A stretch of 64,000 nucleotides of DNA from Citrobacter freundii (GTDB lineage: Bacteria > Pseudomonadota > Gammaproteobacteria > Enterobacterales > Enterobacteriaceae), in contig NZ_CP099222.1 of assembly GCF_029717145.1 (NCBI RefSeq), positions 4,216,001-4,280,000 on the forward strand. The letters are read 5' to 3'. The position numbers were made by a program, and so were the translations under genes. The notes below the pieces were generated by a model. The model saw only the letters and a list, made by a program, of their open reading frames with translations. It searched no databases and had not been told where the DNA came from. The first letter of the stretch is position 1. Each line of letters begins with the position of its first letter. This document shows, one piece after another, positions 1 to 10,987 of the stretch.

Positions 1-1330
1 GAATATGCAAAGCATCCGTTATTCACATCCCGAGGCCCAGCGAATCGGCCAGCGGTTTAAAGGCGACGATATTTTGTTGGCCCTGGAAGGGAAAGAAAAC
101 GTCGCAATTAATCGCGGCTTTCTGGCTAAAGCACTGCGTGTGTTTACCCCCATCTATGACGAAAACCACCGCCAAATTGGCGTCGTGTCGATTGGCCTTG
201 AGCTCAGCAGAGTCACTGAACAGATTAATGACAGTCGCGACAGTATCTTCTGGTCCGTCTTATTTGGTGTTCTGGTTGGCTTGTTGGGTACCTGGGTGTT
301 GGTCAAGGTGCTCAAACGTATTCTGTTTGGCCTCGAACCCTATGAAATCTCCAACCTGTTTGAACAGCGCCAGGCGATGCTGCACTCTATAAAGGAAGGC
401 GTAATTGCCGTTGACGACAGTGGTGAAGTCACGCTGATAAACCAGGCGGCCCAGGAACTGCTGGATTACCGCAAGTCACAAGACGATGCACAACTCTCCA
501 CGCTCAGTCATGCCTGGTCACAGGTGGTCGATTTTTCTGAAGTCTTACGTGATGGAACACCACGGCGCGATGAAGAGATCACCGTGAAAGACCGGCTACT
601 GCTGATCAACACTGTGCCGGTCCTCAGCAACGGCAAAATCATCGGTGCTATTTCAACGTTCAGGGATAAGACGGAAGTCCGTAAACTAATGCAACGCCTT
701 GATGGTATGGTCAACTATGCCGATGCACTTCGTGAACGATCCCACGAATTCATGAATAAGTTGCACGTGATTCTGGGATTATTGCATCTGAAAAGTTATA
801 AGCAGTTGGAAACTTATATAATTAAGACAGCCAACAACTATCAGGAAGAAATCGGCTCATTGCTGGGAAAAATAAAGTCCCCGGTTATCGCGGGATTTTT
901 ACTCAGTAAGATTAATCGCACATCCGATTTAGGCCATACCCTTGTCATTAGTAATGAAAGTCAATTACCGGAAAACAGCAATGAAGATCAAGTGACCGTG
1001 CTGATTACCGTTCTGGGGAATTTGATTGAAAACGCACTGGAAGCGTTAGGTCAAGAAGCCGGTGGTGAGATCAGCGTATCCTTACACTATCGACACGGCT
1101 GGTTACATTGTGAAGTTAATGACGATGGTCCGGGGATCGCTCCCGATCGCATTGACCACATATTTGAGAAAGGCGTCTCGTCAAAAGGAAGCGAACGGGG
1201 CGTTGGTTTAGCGCTTGTTAAACAGCAGGTTGAAAGTGTTGGCGGCAATATCGCCGTCGAATCTGAACCTGGGATCTTCACCCAATTTTTTGTACAGTTA
1301 CCGTGGAATGGTGAGAGGGCCAGCAGATGA
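1..1330 (+). CDS. dcuS: Sensor histidine kinase DcuS, 5' end cut by window
   Basis: Membrane sensor kinase for C4-dicarboxylates such as fumarate and succinate; it phosphorylates DcuR. The frame is open from the first bases, so the ATG at 5 is internal and about the first 100 residues of a roughly 543-residue protein lie outside. Visible parts are the end of the periplasmic PAS sensor, a membrane helix (about residues 80-105 of the visible part), a cytoplasmic PAS domain, the phospho-acceptor region with RERSHEFMNKLH, and an ATPase domain with N box (NLIENALEA), G1 (DDGPGIAP) and G2 (GVGLALVK). The stop overlaps the dcuR start as ATGA, so the two genes are translationally coupled. The near match to E. 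coli DcuS is from memory. Confidence 0.96.
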   Translation, partial: NMQSIRYSHPEAQRIGQRFKGDDILLALEGKENVAINRGFLAKALRVFTPIYDENHRQIGVVSIGLELSRVTEQINDSRDSIFWSVLFGVLVGLLGTWVLVKVLKRILFGLEPYEISNLFEQRQAMLHSIKEGVIAVDDSGEVTLINQAAQELLDYRKSQDDAQLSTLSHAWSQVVDFSEVLRDGTPRRDEEITVKDRLLLINTVPVLSNGKIIGAISTFRDKTEVRKLMQRLDGMVNYADALRERSHEFMNKLHVILGLLHLKSYKQLETYIIKTANNYQEEIGSLLGKIKSPVIAGFLLSKINRTSDLGHTLVISNESQLPENSNEDQVTVLITVLGNLIENALEALGQEAGGEISVSLHYRHGWLHCEVNDDGPGIAPDRIDHIFEKGVSSKGSERGVGLALVKQQVESVGGNIAVESEPGIFTQFFVQLPWNGERASR

Positions 1331-2046
1331 TCAATGTCTTAATTGTCGATGACGACGCAATGGTAGCGGAGTTAAATCGCCGATATGTGGCGCAGCTCTC
1401 CGGTTTTCATTGCTGTGGGACAGCGTCTACGCTGGAGAAAGCCAAAGAAATACTTTTTCATGGCGAACATCATATCGACCTGATTTTGTTAGACATTTAT
1501 ATGCAAAAAGAGAACGGTCTGGATCTGCTGCCCGTTCTGCATAGCGAAGGCTGCAAATGTGACGTCATTGTCATCTCTTCCGCCGCCGATGCTACCACCA
1601 TTAAGGACTCGCTCCACTACGGGGTCGTCGATTATCTGATAAAACCTTTTCAGGCTTCCCGTTTTGAAGAAGCGCTTACCGGCTGGCTGCATAAAAAGAC
1701 GGAGATGGAAAAACATCAGTACTATGAACAGTCGGAGCTTGATCAGTTGATTCACGGCAGTTCCTCTACCGAGCAGGAAACACGTCGCTTACCCAAAGGA
1801 TTAACGCCTCAAACGTTACGTACCTTGTGCCAGTGGATTGATGAGCACCAGGATCAAGAGTTCTCTACTGATGAGTTGGCGAACGAAGTCAATATCTCGC
1901 GTGTGTCCTGTCGCAAGTACCTCATCTGGCTGGTCAATTGTCATATCTTATTTACCAGCATTCATTACGGCGTGACTGGCAGACCGGTGTATCGTTATCG
2001 CGTTCAGGCTGAGCATTATTCGCTGCTAAAACAATACTGCCAATAA
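1327..2046 (+). CDS. dcuR: Response regulator DcuR
   Basis: Cytoplasmic response regulator paired with DcuS; it activates dcuB, fumB and other C4-dicarboxylate genes. At 239 residues it has the usual family length (CitB type). The receiver domain shows the acidic pocket VDDD near residue 10, the phospho-acceptor Asp56 in LLDIYM and the conserved Lys in YLIKPF near residue 105. The C-terminal part (about 155-239) carries a helix-turn-helix. The start is fixed by the ATGA overlap with dcuS. It sits upstream of its likely target dcuB on the same strand. Confidence 0.96.
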   Translation: MINVLIVDDDAMVAELNRRYVAQLSGFHCCGTASTLEKAKEILFHGEHHIDLILLDIYMQKENGLDLLPVLHSEGCKCDVIVISSAADATTIKDSLHYGVVDYLIKPFQASRFEEALTGWLHKKTEMEKHQYYEQSELDQLIHGSSSTEQETRRLPKGLTPQTLRTLCQWIDEHQDQEFSTDELANEVNISRVSCRKYLIWLVNCHILFTSIHYGVTGRPVYRYRVQAEHYSLLKQYCQ

Positions 2047-2797
2047 ACAGCATTACGGGGATTATTCGTTATATAAAAGTAACAGTTATTAAAATAATGA
2101 AAAATCCCCCTACTGCTGTCTTAGACAGCAAAATACTGAATTTGCGTTAGATCAAATATAATTGTATCCAACATGTTAACGCTCTATTTTATTATTGACA
2201 AACATCACACTGTTTTTAATTTCAAAATCACTAACAAAAGTTAATTAAGTATTATCTAACTCGCAGAATGTGTATTTTTACCCCTAAAGGATTAGTCTGA
2301 TTTTAACCAGACATAAAAATCTATATCGGTAGCAATGGAGAACATGCTACGTACTATGGACACCGTACATTTTTGTGAGCAAATAAAAGAATCCGTTCGC
2401 CAACCTCATAGCATCATGAATTGGCGTGAGCGTGATCACATAAATAATACACTCACCTATCCTGCCGGTGGTTCACGTAATAGTAGAATACGTAAAGCTG
2501 ACGATAAGTTTCCGGTTAACCGGGACAACGTACCTACACTACAACATCAGCCAATGCTCTTCATAACATACTCTGCTTCCCATCGCCTGAGGATTCTCTC
2601 CTCAGAACAAAGTCACAGAAAAAAAGTTAAATATTTCCAATAACGTTTAAAAATTTTCTAGAAAGATATTTGAACATTAATCACAAATACGGACATACCG
2701 AATATTGACCGCTTTCTGATGCTTATTCCAGCATAAAAGAGTGTGGCACAGATCCATTTATCAAAAATTGACTGAGTTTTTTGCGAGGGTAAATAAA
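2047..2797 (+). promoter_or_regulatory. dcuR-dcuB intergenic region with dcuB control region
   Basis: These 751 AT-rich bases separate dcuR from dcuB. A perfect 7-bp stem with a 3-base loop (TGCTGTC / GACAGCA) lies at 2114-2130 just after dcuR and may be a weak terminator, although no T-run follows. An ORF of 102 codons at 2335-2643 has no recognisable domain or good ribosome site and is not called as a gene. In E. coli the dcuB promoter is controlled by DcuR, FNR, CRP and NarL. I could not place those sites with confidence here. Confidence 0.5.
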
Positions 2798-4138
2798 ATG
2801 TTATTTAGTATACAGCTTCTTATAATATTAATATGTTTGTTTTATGGTGCCAGAAAGGGCGGTATCGCACTGGGTTTGTTAGGCGGTATCGGTCTGGTCA
2901 TTCTGGTTTTCGTGTTCCATCTCCAGCCGGGTAAACCGCCAGTAGACGTTATGCTGGTCATTATTGCCGTGGTCGCTGCTTCCGCAACTTTGCAGGCCTC
3001 CGGCGGTCTTGATGTTATGCTGCAAATTGCTGAAAAGCTGCTGCGTCGTAACCCAAAATACGTTTCCATCGTGGCACCGTTTGTCACCTGCACCCTGACT
3101 ATCCTGTGTGGTACAGGTCACGTGGTGTACACCATTCTGCCTATCATCTATGACGTTGCGATTAAGAACAATATTCGCCCGGAACGTCCGATGGCGGCGA
3201 GTTCTATCGGTGCGCAGATGGGTATCATTGCCAGCCCGGTTTCCGTGGCCGTCGTGTCACTGGTCGCGATGCTGGGTAACGTAACGTTTGAAGGCAAGCA
3301 CCTCGAATTCCTCGACCTGCTCGCTATCACCATCCCCTCTACCCTGCTGGGTATTCTGGCGATCGGTATCTTCAGCTGGTTCCGTGGTAAAGATCTGGAC
3401 AAAGACGAAGATTTTCAGAAGTTCATTTCCGTTCCTGAAAACCACCACTATGTCTATGGCGACACCGCTACGCTGTTAGACAAAAAACTGCCTAAGAGCA
3501 ACTGGCTGGCAATGTGGATCTTCCTGGCCGCTATCGCTGTCGTTGCCGTCCTGGGTGCGGTATCTGAACTGCGTCCTTCTTTTGGCGGCAAACCGCTGTC
3601 AATGGTTCTGGTTATCCAGATGTTCATGCTGCTGACTGGCGCACTGATTATCATCCTGACCAAAACCAACCCCGCATCTATCTCTAAAAATGAAGTCTTT
3701 CGTTCAGGTATGATCGCGATTGTAGCGGTGTACGGTATTGCCTGGATGGCGGAAACCATGTTCGGCGCACATATGTCTGAAATTCAGGGCGTACTGGGCG
3801 AGATGGTGAAAGAATATCCGTGGGCCTATGCGGTTGTCCTGCTGTTGGTCTCCAAGTTTGTAAACTCCCAGGCTGCGGCGCTGGCGGCTATCGTGCCGGT
3901 CGCGCTGGCTATCGGCGTTGATCCAGCGTACATCGTTGCCTCTGCTCCGGCATGCTACGGTTACTACATTCTGCCGACCTACCCAAGCGATCTGGCGGCC
4001 ATTCAGTTTGACCGTTCCGGCACCACCCGCATTGGCCGCTTCGTCATTAACCACAGCTTCATTCTGCCTGGTTTGATCGGCGTAAGCGTATCCTGTGTAT
4101 TTGGCTGGGTGTTCGCTGCAATGTACGGTTTCCTGTAA
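2798..4138 (+). CDS. dcuB: Anaerobic C4-dicarboxylate antiporter DcuB
   Basis: Inner-membrane carrier that exchanges external fumarate for internal succinate during anaerobic fumarate respiration. The start ATG at 2798 is preceded by GAGGGT and gives MLFSIQLLI and 446 residues, the usual DcuB length; an in-frame ATG at 2741 would add 19 unusual residues. The protein is hydrophobic throughout, with many membrane segments and a polar central loop around residues 205-235. A hairpin and then fumB follow in the same direction, which matches the fumarate-uptake and fumarase pairing known in E. coli. Confidence 0.96.
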   Translation: MLFSIQLLIILICLFYGARKGGIALGLLGGIGLVILVFVFHLQPGKPPVDVMLVIIAVVAASATLQASGGLDVMLQIAEKLLRRNPKYVSIVAPFVTCTLTILCGTGHVVYTILPIIYDVAIKNNIRPERPMAASSIGAQMGIIASPVSVAVVSLVAMLGNVTFEGKHLEFLDLLAITIPSTLLGILAIGIFSWFRGKDLDKDEDFQKFISVPENHHYVYGDTATLLDKKLPKSNWLAMWIFLAAIAVVAVLGAVSELRPSFGGKPLSMVLVIQMFMLLTGALIIILTKTNPASISKNEVFRSGMIAIVAVYGIAWMAETMFGAHMSEIQGVLGEMVKEYPWAYAVVLLLVSKFVNSQAAALAAIVPVALAIGVDPAYIVASAPACYGYYILPTYPSDLAAIQFDRSGTTRIGRFVINHSFILPGLIGVSVSCVFGWVFAAMYGFL

Positions 4139-4147
4139 TCACACTTC

Positions 4148-4175
4148 GCGTGCCGTCCACTTTTGTACGGCACGC
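4148..4175 (+). terminator. Hairpin between dcuB and fumB
   Basis: A 9-bp perfect stem (GCGTGCCGT / ACGGCACGC) with a 10-base loop starts 9 bases after the dcuB stop. No T-run follows, so it is more likely a partial terminator or an mRNA-stabilising hairpin that sets dcuB against fumB expression than a complete stop. Confidence 0.5.
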
Positions 4176-4233
4176 TACTCATAAGATGCAGAACAATTTA
4201 CGTTTCTGATAAAAAAGAAAAGGCTGGAAGCAA

Positions 4234-5880
4234 ATGTCAAAAGTTGAATTCACTTACCAGGCGCCTTTCCCGCTGGGGGAAGACAAAACTGAGTACTATC
4301 TGCTGACATCCGATCACGTCAGCGTCGGCGAGTTTGAAGGCGAGACAATCCTCAAGGTAGAACCAGAAGCACTGACGCTCCTGGCCCAGCAAGCCTTCCA
4401 CGATGCCTCATTCATGCTCCGCCCGGAACACCAGCAGCAAGTCGCCTCCATTCTTCACGATCCAGAAGCCAGCGAAAACGATAAGTACGTGGCGCTGCAA
4501 TTCCTGAGAAACTCTGAAATCGCCGCCAAAGGCGTGCTGCCAACCTGTCAGGATACCGGCACGGCTATTATCATGGGTAAAAAAGGCCAGCGCGTCTGGA
4601 CCGGTGGAGGGGACGAAGCCGCGCTCTCCAAAGGTGTCTTTAATACCTACATTGAAGATAACCTGCGCTATTCACAAAACGCCGCACTGGATATGTACAA
4701 AGAGGTCAATACCGGGACGAACCTGCCCGCGCAAATCGACCTGTACAGCGTGGATGGTGACGAATACAAATTCCTGTGTGTGGCCAAAGGCGGCGGCTCA
4801 GCAAACAAAACGTACCTCTATCAGGAAACGAAAGCACTGCTGACCCCCGGTAAGCTGAAAAATTACCTGGTCGATAAGATGCGCACGCTGGGTACGGCGG
4901 CCTGCCCGCCTTACCACATCGCCTTTGTCATTGGCGGCACCTCAGCAGAAAGCACCCTCAAAACGGTGAAACTGGCCAGCACGCACTACTACGACGCGCT
5001 GCCGACCGAAGGTAATGCCCATGGTCAGGCGTTCCGTGACGTTCAACTGGAACAAGAACTGCTTGAAGAAGCACAGAAACTGGGTCTCGGCGCACAGTTT
5101 GGCGGCAAATACTTCGCACACGATATCCGCGTGATCCGCTTGCCTCGCCACGGTGCATCTTGCCCGGTAGGCATGGGTGTATCCTGCTCTGCCGACCGTA
5201 ACATCAAGGCCAAAATTAATCGCGACGGTATCTGGATTGAAAAACTGGAGCATAATCCAGCCCAGTACATTCCAGAATCGCTGCGTCAGGCTGGTGAAGG
5301 TGAAGCGGTTAAGGTTGACCTGAACCGCCCGATGAAAGAGATCCTCGCCCAGCTTTCTCAATACCCGGTATCTACGCGCCTGTCGTTAAGCGGCACCATC
5401 ATTGTGGGTCGCGACATTGCCCATGCGAAGCTGAAAGAGCGTATTGATTCCGGTGAAGGTCTGCCGCAGTACGTGAAAGATCACCCGATCTACTACGCGG
5501 GTCCGGCAAAAACACCAGCGGGTTATCCATCAGGCTCCTTAGGCCCAACCACCGCGGGTCGTATGGACTCCTACGTTGATCTGCTGCAATCCCACGGCGG
5601 CAGCATGATCATGCTGGCGAAAGGGAACCGCAGCCAGCAGGTGACCGACGCCTGCCATAAACACGGCGGCTTCTACTTAGGCAGCATCGGCGGTCCGGCG
5701 GCAGTACTGGCGCAGCAGAGCATTAAGCATCTGGAATGCGTGGAGTATCCGGAACTGGGTATGGAAGCTATTTGGAAAATCGAAGTTGAAGATTTCCCGG
5801 CCTTCATCCTGGTCGATGACAAAGGCAACGATTTCTTCCAGCAAATTGTCAGCAAGCAATGCGCTAACTGCGCGAAGTAA
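4234..5880 (+). CDS. fumB: Fumarase B, class I, anaerobic
   Basis: Iron-sulphur fumarate hydratase interconverting malate and fumarate, supplying fumarate for anaerobic respiration. The length of 548 residues equals that of E. coli FumA/FumB. The three expected [4Fe-4S] cysteines appear in LPTCQDTG (near 105), AACPPYH (near 224) and GASCPVGMG (near 318). The N-terminal two thirds is the alpha domain and the last part the beta domain, with the GPTTAGRMD motif near 450. The start follows an AAGGCTGGAAG ribosome site. It lies downstream of dcuB on the same strand. FumB rather than FumA is chosen from this context. Confidence 0.95.
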   Translation: MSKVEFTYQAPFPLGEDKTEYYLLTSDHVSVGEFEGETILKVEPEALTLLAQQAFHDASFMLRPEHQQQVASILHDPEASENDKYVALQFLRNSEIAAKGVLPTCQDTGTAIIMGKKGQRVWTGGGDEAALSKGVFNTYIEDNLRYSQNAALDMYKEVNTGTNLPAQIDLYSVDGDEYKFLCVAKGGGSANKTYLYQETKALLTPGKLKNYLVDKMRTLGTAACPPYHIAFVIGGTSAESTLKTVKLASTHYYDALPTEGNAHGQAFRDVQLEQELLEEAQKLGLGAQFGGKYFAHDIRVIRLPRHGASCPVGMGVSCSADRNIKAKINRDGIWIEKLEHNPAQYIPESLRQAGEGEAVKVDLNRPMKEILAQLSQYPVSTRLSLSGTIIVGRDIAHAKLKERIDSGEGLPQYVKDHPIYYAGPAKTPAGYPSGSLGPTTAGRMDSYVDLLQSHGGSMIMLAKGNRSQQVTDACHKHGGFYLGSIGGPAAVLAQQSIKHLECVEYPELGMEAIWKIEVEDFPAFILVDDKGNDFFQQIVSKQCANCAK

Positions 5881-6040
5881 CCTATCTGGCCCGGCACCGG
5901 ACTGCTCCCAATCGTTGGACACCCAACCGTTGAGGACAGCCCGGTGATCCCCCCGGGCCACTCTCCCCCCTCAATAACGGGTATTGAATTTTTATCTCGC
6001 CCGATGAATAGTAGCCTTTTCGACTACTCGCTAAATCATC

Positions 6041-6673
6041 ATGATCCGCACACTGAACACTTCGATGCTGAATACTGGCGCACTGGTGCTGGCGCTCATT
6101 CTTGCCTACACCGGCTTCTGCGCCACAGAAAAAATCACCTGGCTGATGGAAGTCACGCCGGTCATTATTGTCGTCCCGTTGCTGCTGGTAACCGTTAAGC
6201 GCTACCCGCTGACGCCGCTGCTCTACACGCTGATTTTCTTGCATGCCATCATTCTGATGGTGGGCGGTATGTACACCTACGCTAAGGTGCCGATTGGCTT
6301 TGATGTTCAGGAGTGGCTGAATCTGAGCCGCAACCCTTATGACAAGCTGGGCCACTTCTTCCAGGGGCTGGTACCTGCCCTGACGGCCAGAGAGATTTTA
6401 GTACGCGGCAATATTGTCCGTGGGCGTAAGATGTTGGCGTTTTTAGTCTGCTGTGTCGCGCTGGCGATCAGCGCCACCTATGAACTGATTGAATGGTGGG
6501 CGGCGCTGGCGATGGGTCAAGGTGCAGATGATTTCCTTGGCACGCAGGGCGATCCGTGGGATACCCAGTCAGATATGTTCTGCGCCCTGCTCGGCGCATT
6601 AACCACGGTGATACTGCTGGCGCGGGTTCATTGTCGGCAGTTGTGCCGCTATGGGTTAATCACCGTGAACTGA
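6041..6673 (+). CDS. yjdF: Inner-membrane protein YjdF, DUF2238 family
   Basis: Function unknown. It has 210 residues with about six hydrophobic segments and the family motif region YDKLGHFFQG, followed by a second polar patch GDPWDTQSD near 180. Position after fumB and facing melB is the same as in E. coli. The ribosome site before ATG 6041 is poor, so an internal start such as the ATG at 6065 is possible. A hairpin-forming GC-rich run (about 5939-5961) lies between fumB and this gene and may uncouple them. Confidence 0.85.
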   Translation: MIRTLNTSMLNTGALVLALILAYTGFCATEKITWLMEVTPVIIVVPLLLVTVKRYPLTPLLYTLIFLHAIILMVGGMYTYAKVPIGFDVQEWLNLSRNPYDKLGHFFQGLVPALTAREILVRGNIVRGRKMLAFLVCCVALAISATYELIEWWAALAMGQGADDFLGTQGDPWDTQSDMFCALLGALTTVILLARVHCRQLCRYGLITVN

Positions 6674-6675
6674 TT

Positions 6676-6702
6676 GCCGGATGTCGCTGACGCTAATCCG
6701 GC
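6676..6702. repeat. REP-like palindrome between convergent yjdF and melB
   Basis: A single REP-type unit (GCCGGAT ... ATCCGGC) just after yjdF and before the melB stop. Such units commonly sit between convergent genes and may form an mRNA 3'-end hairpin for both. Confidence 0.75.
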
Positions 6703-6709
6703 CTGTACT

Positions 6710-8140
6710 TTACGCCTTAGCTTCATCGGCGGTTGCTACCGCAACCACCGGTATATCCAGTTGCTCATCCACCGAAGGCACCTTGCGGTACTTATCCAAC
6801 AAGTGGATCTGGATCCGGCGCAGCGTATCGCCGTTCAGTCGGTAGAAACGGAAGTAGAGGATTAGCGTGACCATAAAAAAGAGTGCCGGTAGCGCTATCA
6901 TAATGAATTGCATACCCACGATGGTTTCGGCAGACTGCTCAACGTTCGGCAGATAGCCAATTATCCCGAGCACCAGCGCGATAAAGAAAGCAGCAAACGC
7001 TGATCCCCCTTTGACCACCATGGTTTGTACCGAATAGGCAATGCTTTCACAACGTACATTGAGTTTGTATTCACCGTAATCGACGGTGTCCGCGACCATA
7101 ATGACCTGTAGCACCCAGAAAAGCGCCGAACCAATGTTCAGTAAAACCCCGGCAATCACAATCAGCAGGGTATTATGAAAACCCGCTAATGCCATCGCCA
7201 ACAGCACGCCGCAGCTAAGTACCGGCATTATCGATGCCCCAGCCCATAAGATCCGCCGGGACAACGCTTTCACCAGTCGAGGAAAAAGGATCAGCGTCAG
7301 CAGATTAGCCGCACCGGCGTAGGACATGTAGTACGGGAAGAGGGCCGCATCGCCAATTACGTAGGTAAAATAGTAAATAGCAAAACCCGCAATAATATTG
7401 GCCGCGATATTGTAGGCCAGCGCCATGCCCAGCAAGCAGGAAAGCTGGTCGTTTTTATAGATAAGTCCGACGATCGCTTTCAAACTCAGGCGACTGCTGT
7501 CGGCTGTTGCATCGCTGTCCGACGAATACACCTCATGCACATTACGTAGCGTCACGAATGTCGACACGATAAAGAATGCGATCAGCACCAGCGTAAACAT
7601 CTGGAAACCAAATCCGCGATCGGCCCCGCCAACATAGCTGACAAAGGGCAACGTTACCCCGGCGGTCACAAACCCGGACAAGCTGGCGAAAAAGCGGGGA
7701 AACGGCACCAGTTGCTCACGTTCGCGTTTATCTAGCGTAATGGTCGGCACCAGCGACCAGAAGGGAATATCCATAATGGTGTAGGTCATCCCCCACAGAA
7801 TGTAGGTGACACATACAAAGACAACCTGCGTTGTCCCTTCGAACAGATGGGCGCTAAATAGCAAGAACAGCACCAGCGAGTTCGCCAGGGTGCCGAGTAG
7901 AATCCAGGGTTTAAACTTTCCCCAGCGTGAGCGGGTGGCGTTAACAATCCAGCCCATGATCGGATCGTTAATCGCATCCCAAATCCTTGCCGCCAGGAAC
8001 AATGTCCCGACCAGTCCCACTGATAATCCCACCACATCGGTGTAGTAATACATCAGGTACATGTACACAATACCAATAGCGAAATCCTTACCAAACGCTC
8101 CAAATCCATAACTGAGTTTTGTTGTCAGAGATATGCTCAT
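6710..8140 (-). CDS. melB: Melibiose:cation symporter MelB
   Basis: Inner-membrane GPH-family transporter that takes up melibiose with Na+, Li+ or H+. The start at 8140 gives [14 protein letters not shown] and 476 residues, matching the family; the frame remains open upstream to 8266, but those 42 residues are basic and unlike MelB. About twelve membrane segments are visible. Conserved family features include DAINDPIMG near residue 55-63 and VDYGEYKL near 360-380. It follows melA by 91 bases on the same strand in the melAB operon. Confidence 0.95.
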   Translation of the reverse strand: MSISLTTKLSYGFGAFGKDFAIGIVYMYLMYYYTDVVGLSVGLVGTLFLAARIWDAINDPIMGWIVNATRSRWGKFKPWILLGTLANSLVLFLLFSAHLFEGTTQVVFVCVTYILWGMTYTIMDIPFWSLVPTITLDKREREQLVPFPRFFASLSGFVTAGVTLPFVSYVGGADRGFGFQMFTLVLIAFFIVSTFVTLRNVHEVYSSDSDATADSSRLSLKAIVGLIYKNDQLSCLLGMALAYNIAANIIAGFAIYYFTYVIGDAALFPYYMSYAGAANLLTLILFPRLVKALSRRILWAGASIMPVLSCGVLLAMALAGFHNTLLIVIAGVLLNIGSALFWVLQVIMVADTVDYGEYKLNVRCESIAYSVQTMVVKGGSAFAAFFIALVLGIIGYLPNVEQSAETIVGMQFIMIALPALFFMVTLILYFRFYRLNGDTLRRIQIHLLDKYRKVPSVDEQLDIPVVAVATADEAKA

Positions 8141-8231
8141 AGGGTATCGGGTCACTGTTACCAGCGCCCGCCTTCTGTAATAGGAAACGTGAGACGTCGG
8201 GCGCCGGACATGCTGCCAGCGCGCAAGGGGC

Positions 8232-9587
8232 TTATCGATGTAACCAAGCCGGTAACCAGTCGCCATGTGAAGCGATCAGGTCGTCCACCAGCGCATAAAT
8301 CTCCTCAATGCCCAATACTGCCGCGGTATGGGGGTCCATCATTGCCGCGTGATACACCCGATCGCGGTTTTCCGTCAGGATGGCTTCGGTCAGCAGGGTC
8401 TGCACATTGATATTGGTTTGCATCATTGCCGCCAGATGCGATGGGAGAGTGCCCACCTTCGTCGGTTGAATGCCATTGGCATCAACCAGACACGCCACTT
8501 CCACACAGCAGCCCTGTGGCAGGTTATCGATCAGGCCGTCATTACGCACGTTGCCATAAATCACGCTCGGCTCACCGGTCCAGATGGCATTCATGATCGT
8601 GCTGGCATATTCCCGCGACGGTTTAATATCAATCCGCGCCGCCGTTTTGTACTCCTCCAGCTCTTTATGCCAGTTCGCCAGTTGTTCCACGCAACGTTTC
8701 GGGTATTCATCCAGCGGCACCTTGTAGCGCTCAATCAGGTCTTCACGTCCCGGCTTAATAAACCACGGCGTATATTCAGCAAAATGTTCTGAAGACTCAG
8801 TAACGAAGTACCCCAGTTTTTTGAACATCTCATACCGCACGATGTTCTGGCAGCGGCTATTCCCGTGAATGTTAGGCTTCGGCGCCTGACCGGCTTCATA
8901 AGCAGCCAGCAGTTCCGGGTACAAATCCACATAGCTGCCCTCTGCTGTTTTTCGTTCCAGCTCCAGGTAAAACGCCATATGGTTGATCCCGGCGCTACGG
9001 TAGCGCAACGTGGCGGGATCGATATTCAAATCACGCGCCAACTCCTCCGCCGTCCCCTGAACAGAATGGCACAGCCCAACCTGTTTAATCTGCGGATACC
9101 GTGCATACATAGCCCAGGTGTTCATCGCCATCGGATTGACGTAGTTAAGCATCGTGGCATGCGGGCAGACTTCGGTCATGTCTTCACAAATCTGCCATAA
9201 ATGCGGGATGGTGCGCAGCGCGCGCATAATGCCGCCCGGCCCCAGCGTATCGGCAATGGTTTGTTCCAGACCATGACGTTTACACACGTCAAAATCAGTG
9301 ACGGTACACGGCTCATAGCCGCCAATCTGGAAGGCGACAACCACAAAATCGGCATCCTGCAACGCCGCTTTCCGATCGGTATGACAGGTAATGTGACCGG
9401 ATGCGCCCGCTGAATCCATCAGTTTGCGCACCACAATATGCGATTCTTCAAGGCGTGTGGGATCGATATCCATTAAGGCAATATGCGCAGATTTCAGTGC
9501 ATCGCGGTGAAAGACATCCCCGAGAATATTTTTGACGAAAATCGTGGAACCGGCGCCGATAAAGGTAATTTTGGGTGCAGACATCAT
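8232..9587 (-). CDS. melA: Alpha-galactosidase MelA, GH4 family
   Basis: Cytoplasmic NAD- and Mn-dependent alpha-galactosidase that splits melibiose into galactose and glucose. The N terminus has the GH4 nucleotide-binding stretch [11 protein letters not shown], then NPMAMNTWA and the metal-site region [12 protein letters not shown] with INHMAF. The length of 451 residues is normal. Three consecutive ATG codons (9584-9592) make the exact start uncertain by one or two residues; the track-longest form starts at 9590. It is the first gene of the melAB operon, divergent from melR. Confidence 0.96.
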   Translation of the reverse strand: MMSAPKITFIGAGSTIFVKNILGDVFHRDALKSAHIALMDIDPTRLEESHIVVRKLMDSAGASGHITCHTDRKAALQDADFVVVAFQIGGYEPCTVTDFDVCKRHGLEQTIADTLGPGGIMRALRTIPHLWQICEDMTEVCPHATMLNYVNPMAMNTWAMYARYPQIKQVGLCHSVQGTAEELARDLNIDPATLRYRSAGINHMAFYLELERKTAEGSYVDLYPELLAAYEAGQAPKPNIHGNSRCQNIVRYEMFKKLGYFVTESSEHFAEYTPWFIKPGREDLIERYKVPLDEYPKRCVEQLANWHKELEEYKTAARIDIKPSREYASTIMNAIWTGEPSVIYGNVRNDGLIDNLPQGCCVEVACLVDANGIQPTKVGTLPSHLAAMMQTNINVQTLLTEAILTENRDRVYHAAMMDPHTAAVLGIEEIYALVDDLIASHGDWLPAWLHR

Positions 9588-9855
9588 CACTCTCCAGAAC
9601 GTTGTTGGTCATCGTCAGGATGGCACGCGATGGCGATGAAAACCTCCGGCTTCTGTAATGAGCATTCCCAAAAACTCAGATCACCTTTCTGCCCACGCAG
9701 AATCTGAGTTAATGGGATTAAATTAGCCGAAAAGCAGAGTATGTGGCCCAAAAACTCTACTATGCTGAGGTCTAATGACTCAATTTGCGTCCCAATTCGC
9801 AGTCTTATCTGTATACAAATGGCATGATTCTGAGCATTCAGGAAATGGAGTGACC
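9588..9855. promoter_or_regulatory. Divergent melR-melAB control region
   Basis: These 268 bases lie between divergent melA and melR. In E. coli this interval holds MelR sites and CRP sites controlling both directions. Candidate repeats are AAAACTCAGATCACC near 9673 and AAAAACTCTACTATG near 9750, which share an AAAACTC core, but I cannot assign sites firmly by eye. Confidence 0.6.
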
Positions 9856-10788
9856 ATGACGACGTTACCGATACCGCTTCTCCCTCCCGATCCACATATG
9901 TGCAGTAGCGATGAACAGCAGACCCGCAGCCCGCTGACGCTGTACTCAGAGTATCAACGCATGGATATCGAGCTGCGCCCGCCGCATGCCATGGGCTCCA
10001 GTCACTGGCACGGCCAGGTGGAAGTGAATGTACCGTTCGATGGCGACGTTGAGTATGTTATCAATAACGAAGTGGTGCAGATAAAACAGGGACATATCAC
10101 ATTATTCTGGGCCTGTACGCCGCACCAGCTCACCCGTCCGGGTACCTGCCAGCAGATGGCTATTTTCAATTTACCGATGCACCTGTTTCTCTCCTGGCCG
10201 CTGGATCGCGAACTGATCAACCACGTCACGCATGGCATGGTCATTAAATCACTGGCGACGCAACAGCTCAGCACCTTTGAAGTTCAGCGCTGGCAGCAAG
10301 AGGTGAACAGCCCGAACGAACAAATTCGCCAGTTGGCGATCGACGAAATTGGTCTGATGCTTAAGCGCTTTAGCCTGTCGGGCTGGCAGCCGATTCTGGT
10401 CAATAAAACCTCGCGCACGCACAAAAACAGCGTTTCCCGACACGCTCAGTTTTACGTCAGCCAGATGCTGAGCTTTATTGCCGACAACTACGATCAGGCG
10501 CTCACCATTAACGACGTCGCGGAGCATGTGAAGCTCAATGCCAACTATGCGATGGGAATTTTCCAGCGCGTAATGCAGCTCACCATGAAGCAGTACATTA
10601 CCGCGATGCGGATCAACCACGTCCGCGCGCTGCTAAGCGATACCGATAAAACGATTCTGGACGTGGCGCTGACCGCCGGGTTCCGCTCCAGCAGCCGCTT
10701 TTACGACACCTTCAACAAATTTGTCGGCATGTCACCACAGCAATACCGCAAACTGAGTCAGCAAAGACGACAGTCCTCAGCCCTCTGA
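9856..10788 (+). CDS. melR: AraC-family melibiose regulator MelR
   Basis: Transcription factor that activates melAB when melibiose is present and represses its own gene. ATG 9856 is chosen because AAATGGAG precedes it and the product (310 residues) then reaches the conserved MCSSDEQQTRSPL near its N terminus; an in-frame ATG at 9775 would lie in the promoter region. The N-terminal half is a cupin-like sugar-binding domain (SHWHGQVEVNVP). The C-terminal 100 residues carry two helix-turn-helix motifs (ALTINDVAEHVKLN and TILDVALTAGFRSSSRFY). The N terminus is a few residues longer than in K-12 by memory. Confidence 0.95.
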   Translation: MTTLPIPLLPPDPHMCSSDEQQTRSPLTLYSEYQRMDIELRPPHAMGSSHWHGQVEVNVPFDGDVEYVINNEVVQIKQGHITLFWACTPHQLTRPGTCQQMAIFNLPMHLFLSWPLDRELINHVTHGMVIKSLATQQLSTFEVQRWQQEVNSPNEQIRQLAIDEIGLMLKRFSLSGWQPILVNKTSRTHKNSVSRHAQFYVSQMLSFIADNYDQALTINDVAEHVKLNANYAMGIFQRVMQLTMKQYITAMRINHVRALLSDTDKTILDVALTAGFRSSSRFYDTFNKFVGMSPQQYRKLSQQRRQSSAL

Positions 10789-10987
10789 CCCCGGCAATAT
10801 CACTATCAGCCAAAAAAATAATTCCCCTGTCGATAAACGACGGGGAAAAATCGCCAAATGCACCAATCAACCATTTGTTTTTAAAAAATAAAAACACAAA
10901 ATCGCCTGATTTTCGCCCCCTTTACTCCCGTATTTATCAGGTAAATACTTACCCTCGTCACACATCCTCCACTACGGGAAACAGACG

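Noticed and set aside
2335-2643. 102-codon ORF between dcuR and dcuB
   Set aside because: No domain, poor ribosome site and atypical residue use; it lies in the long dcuB control region.
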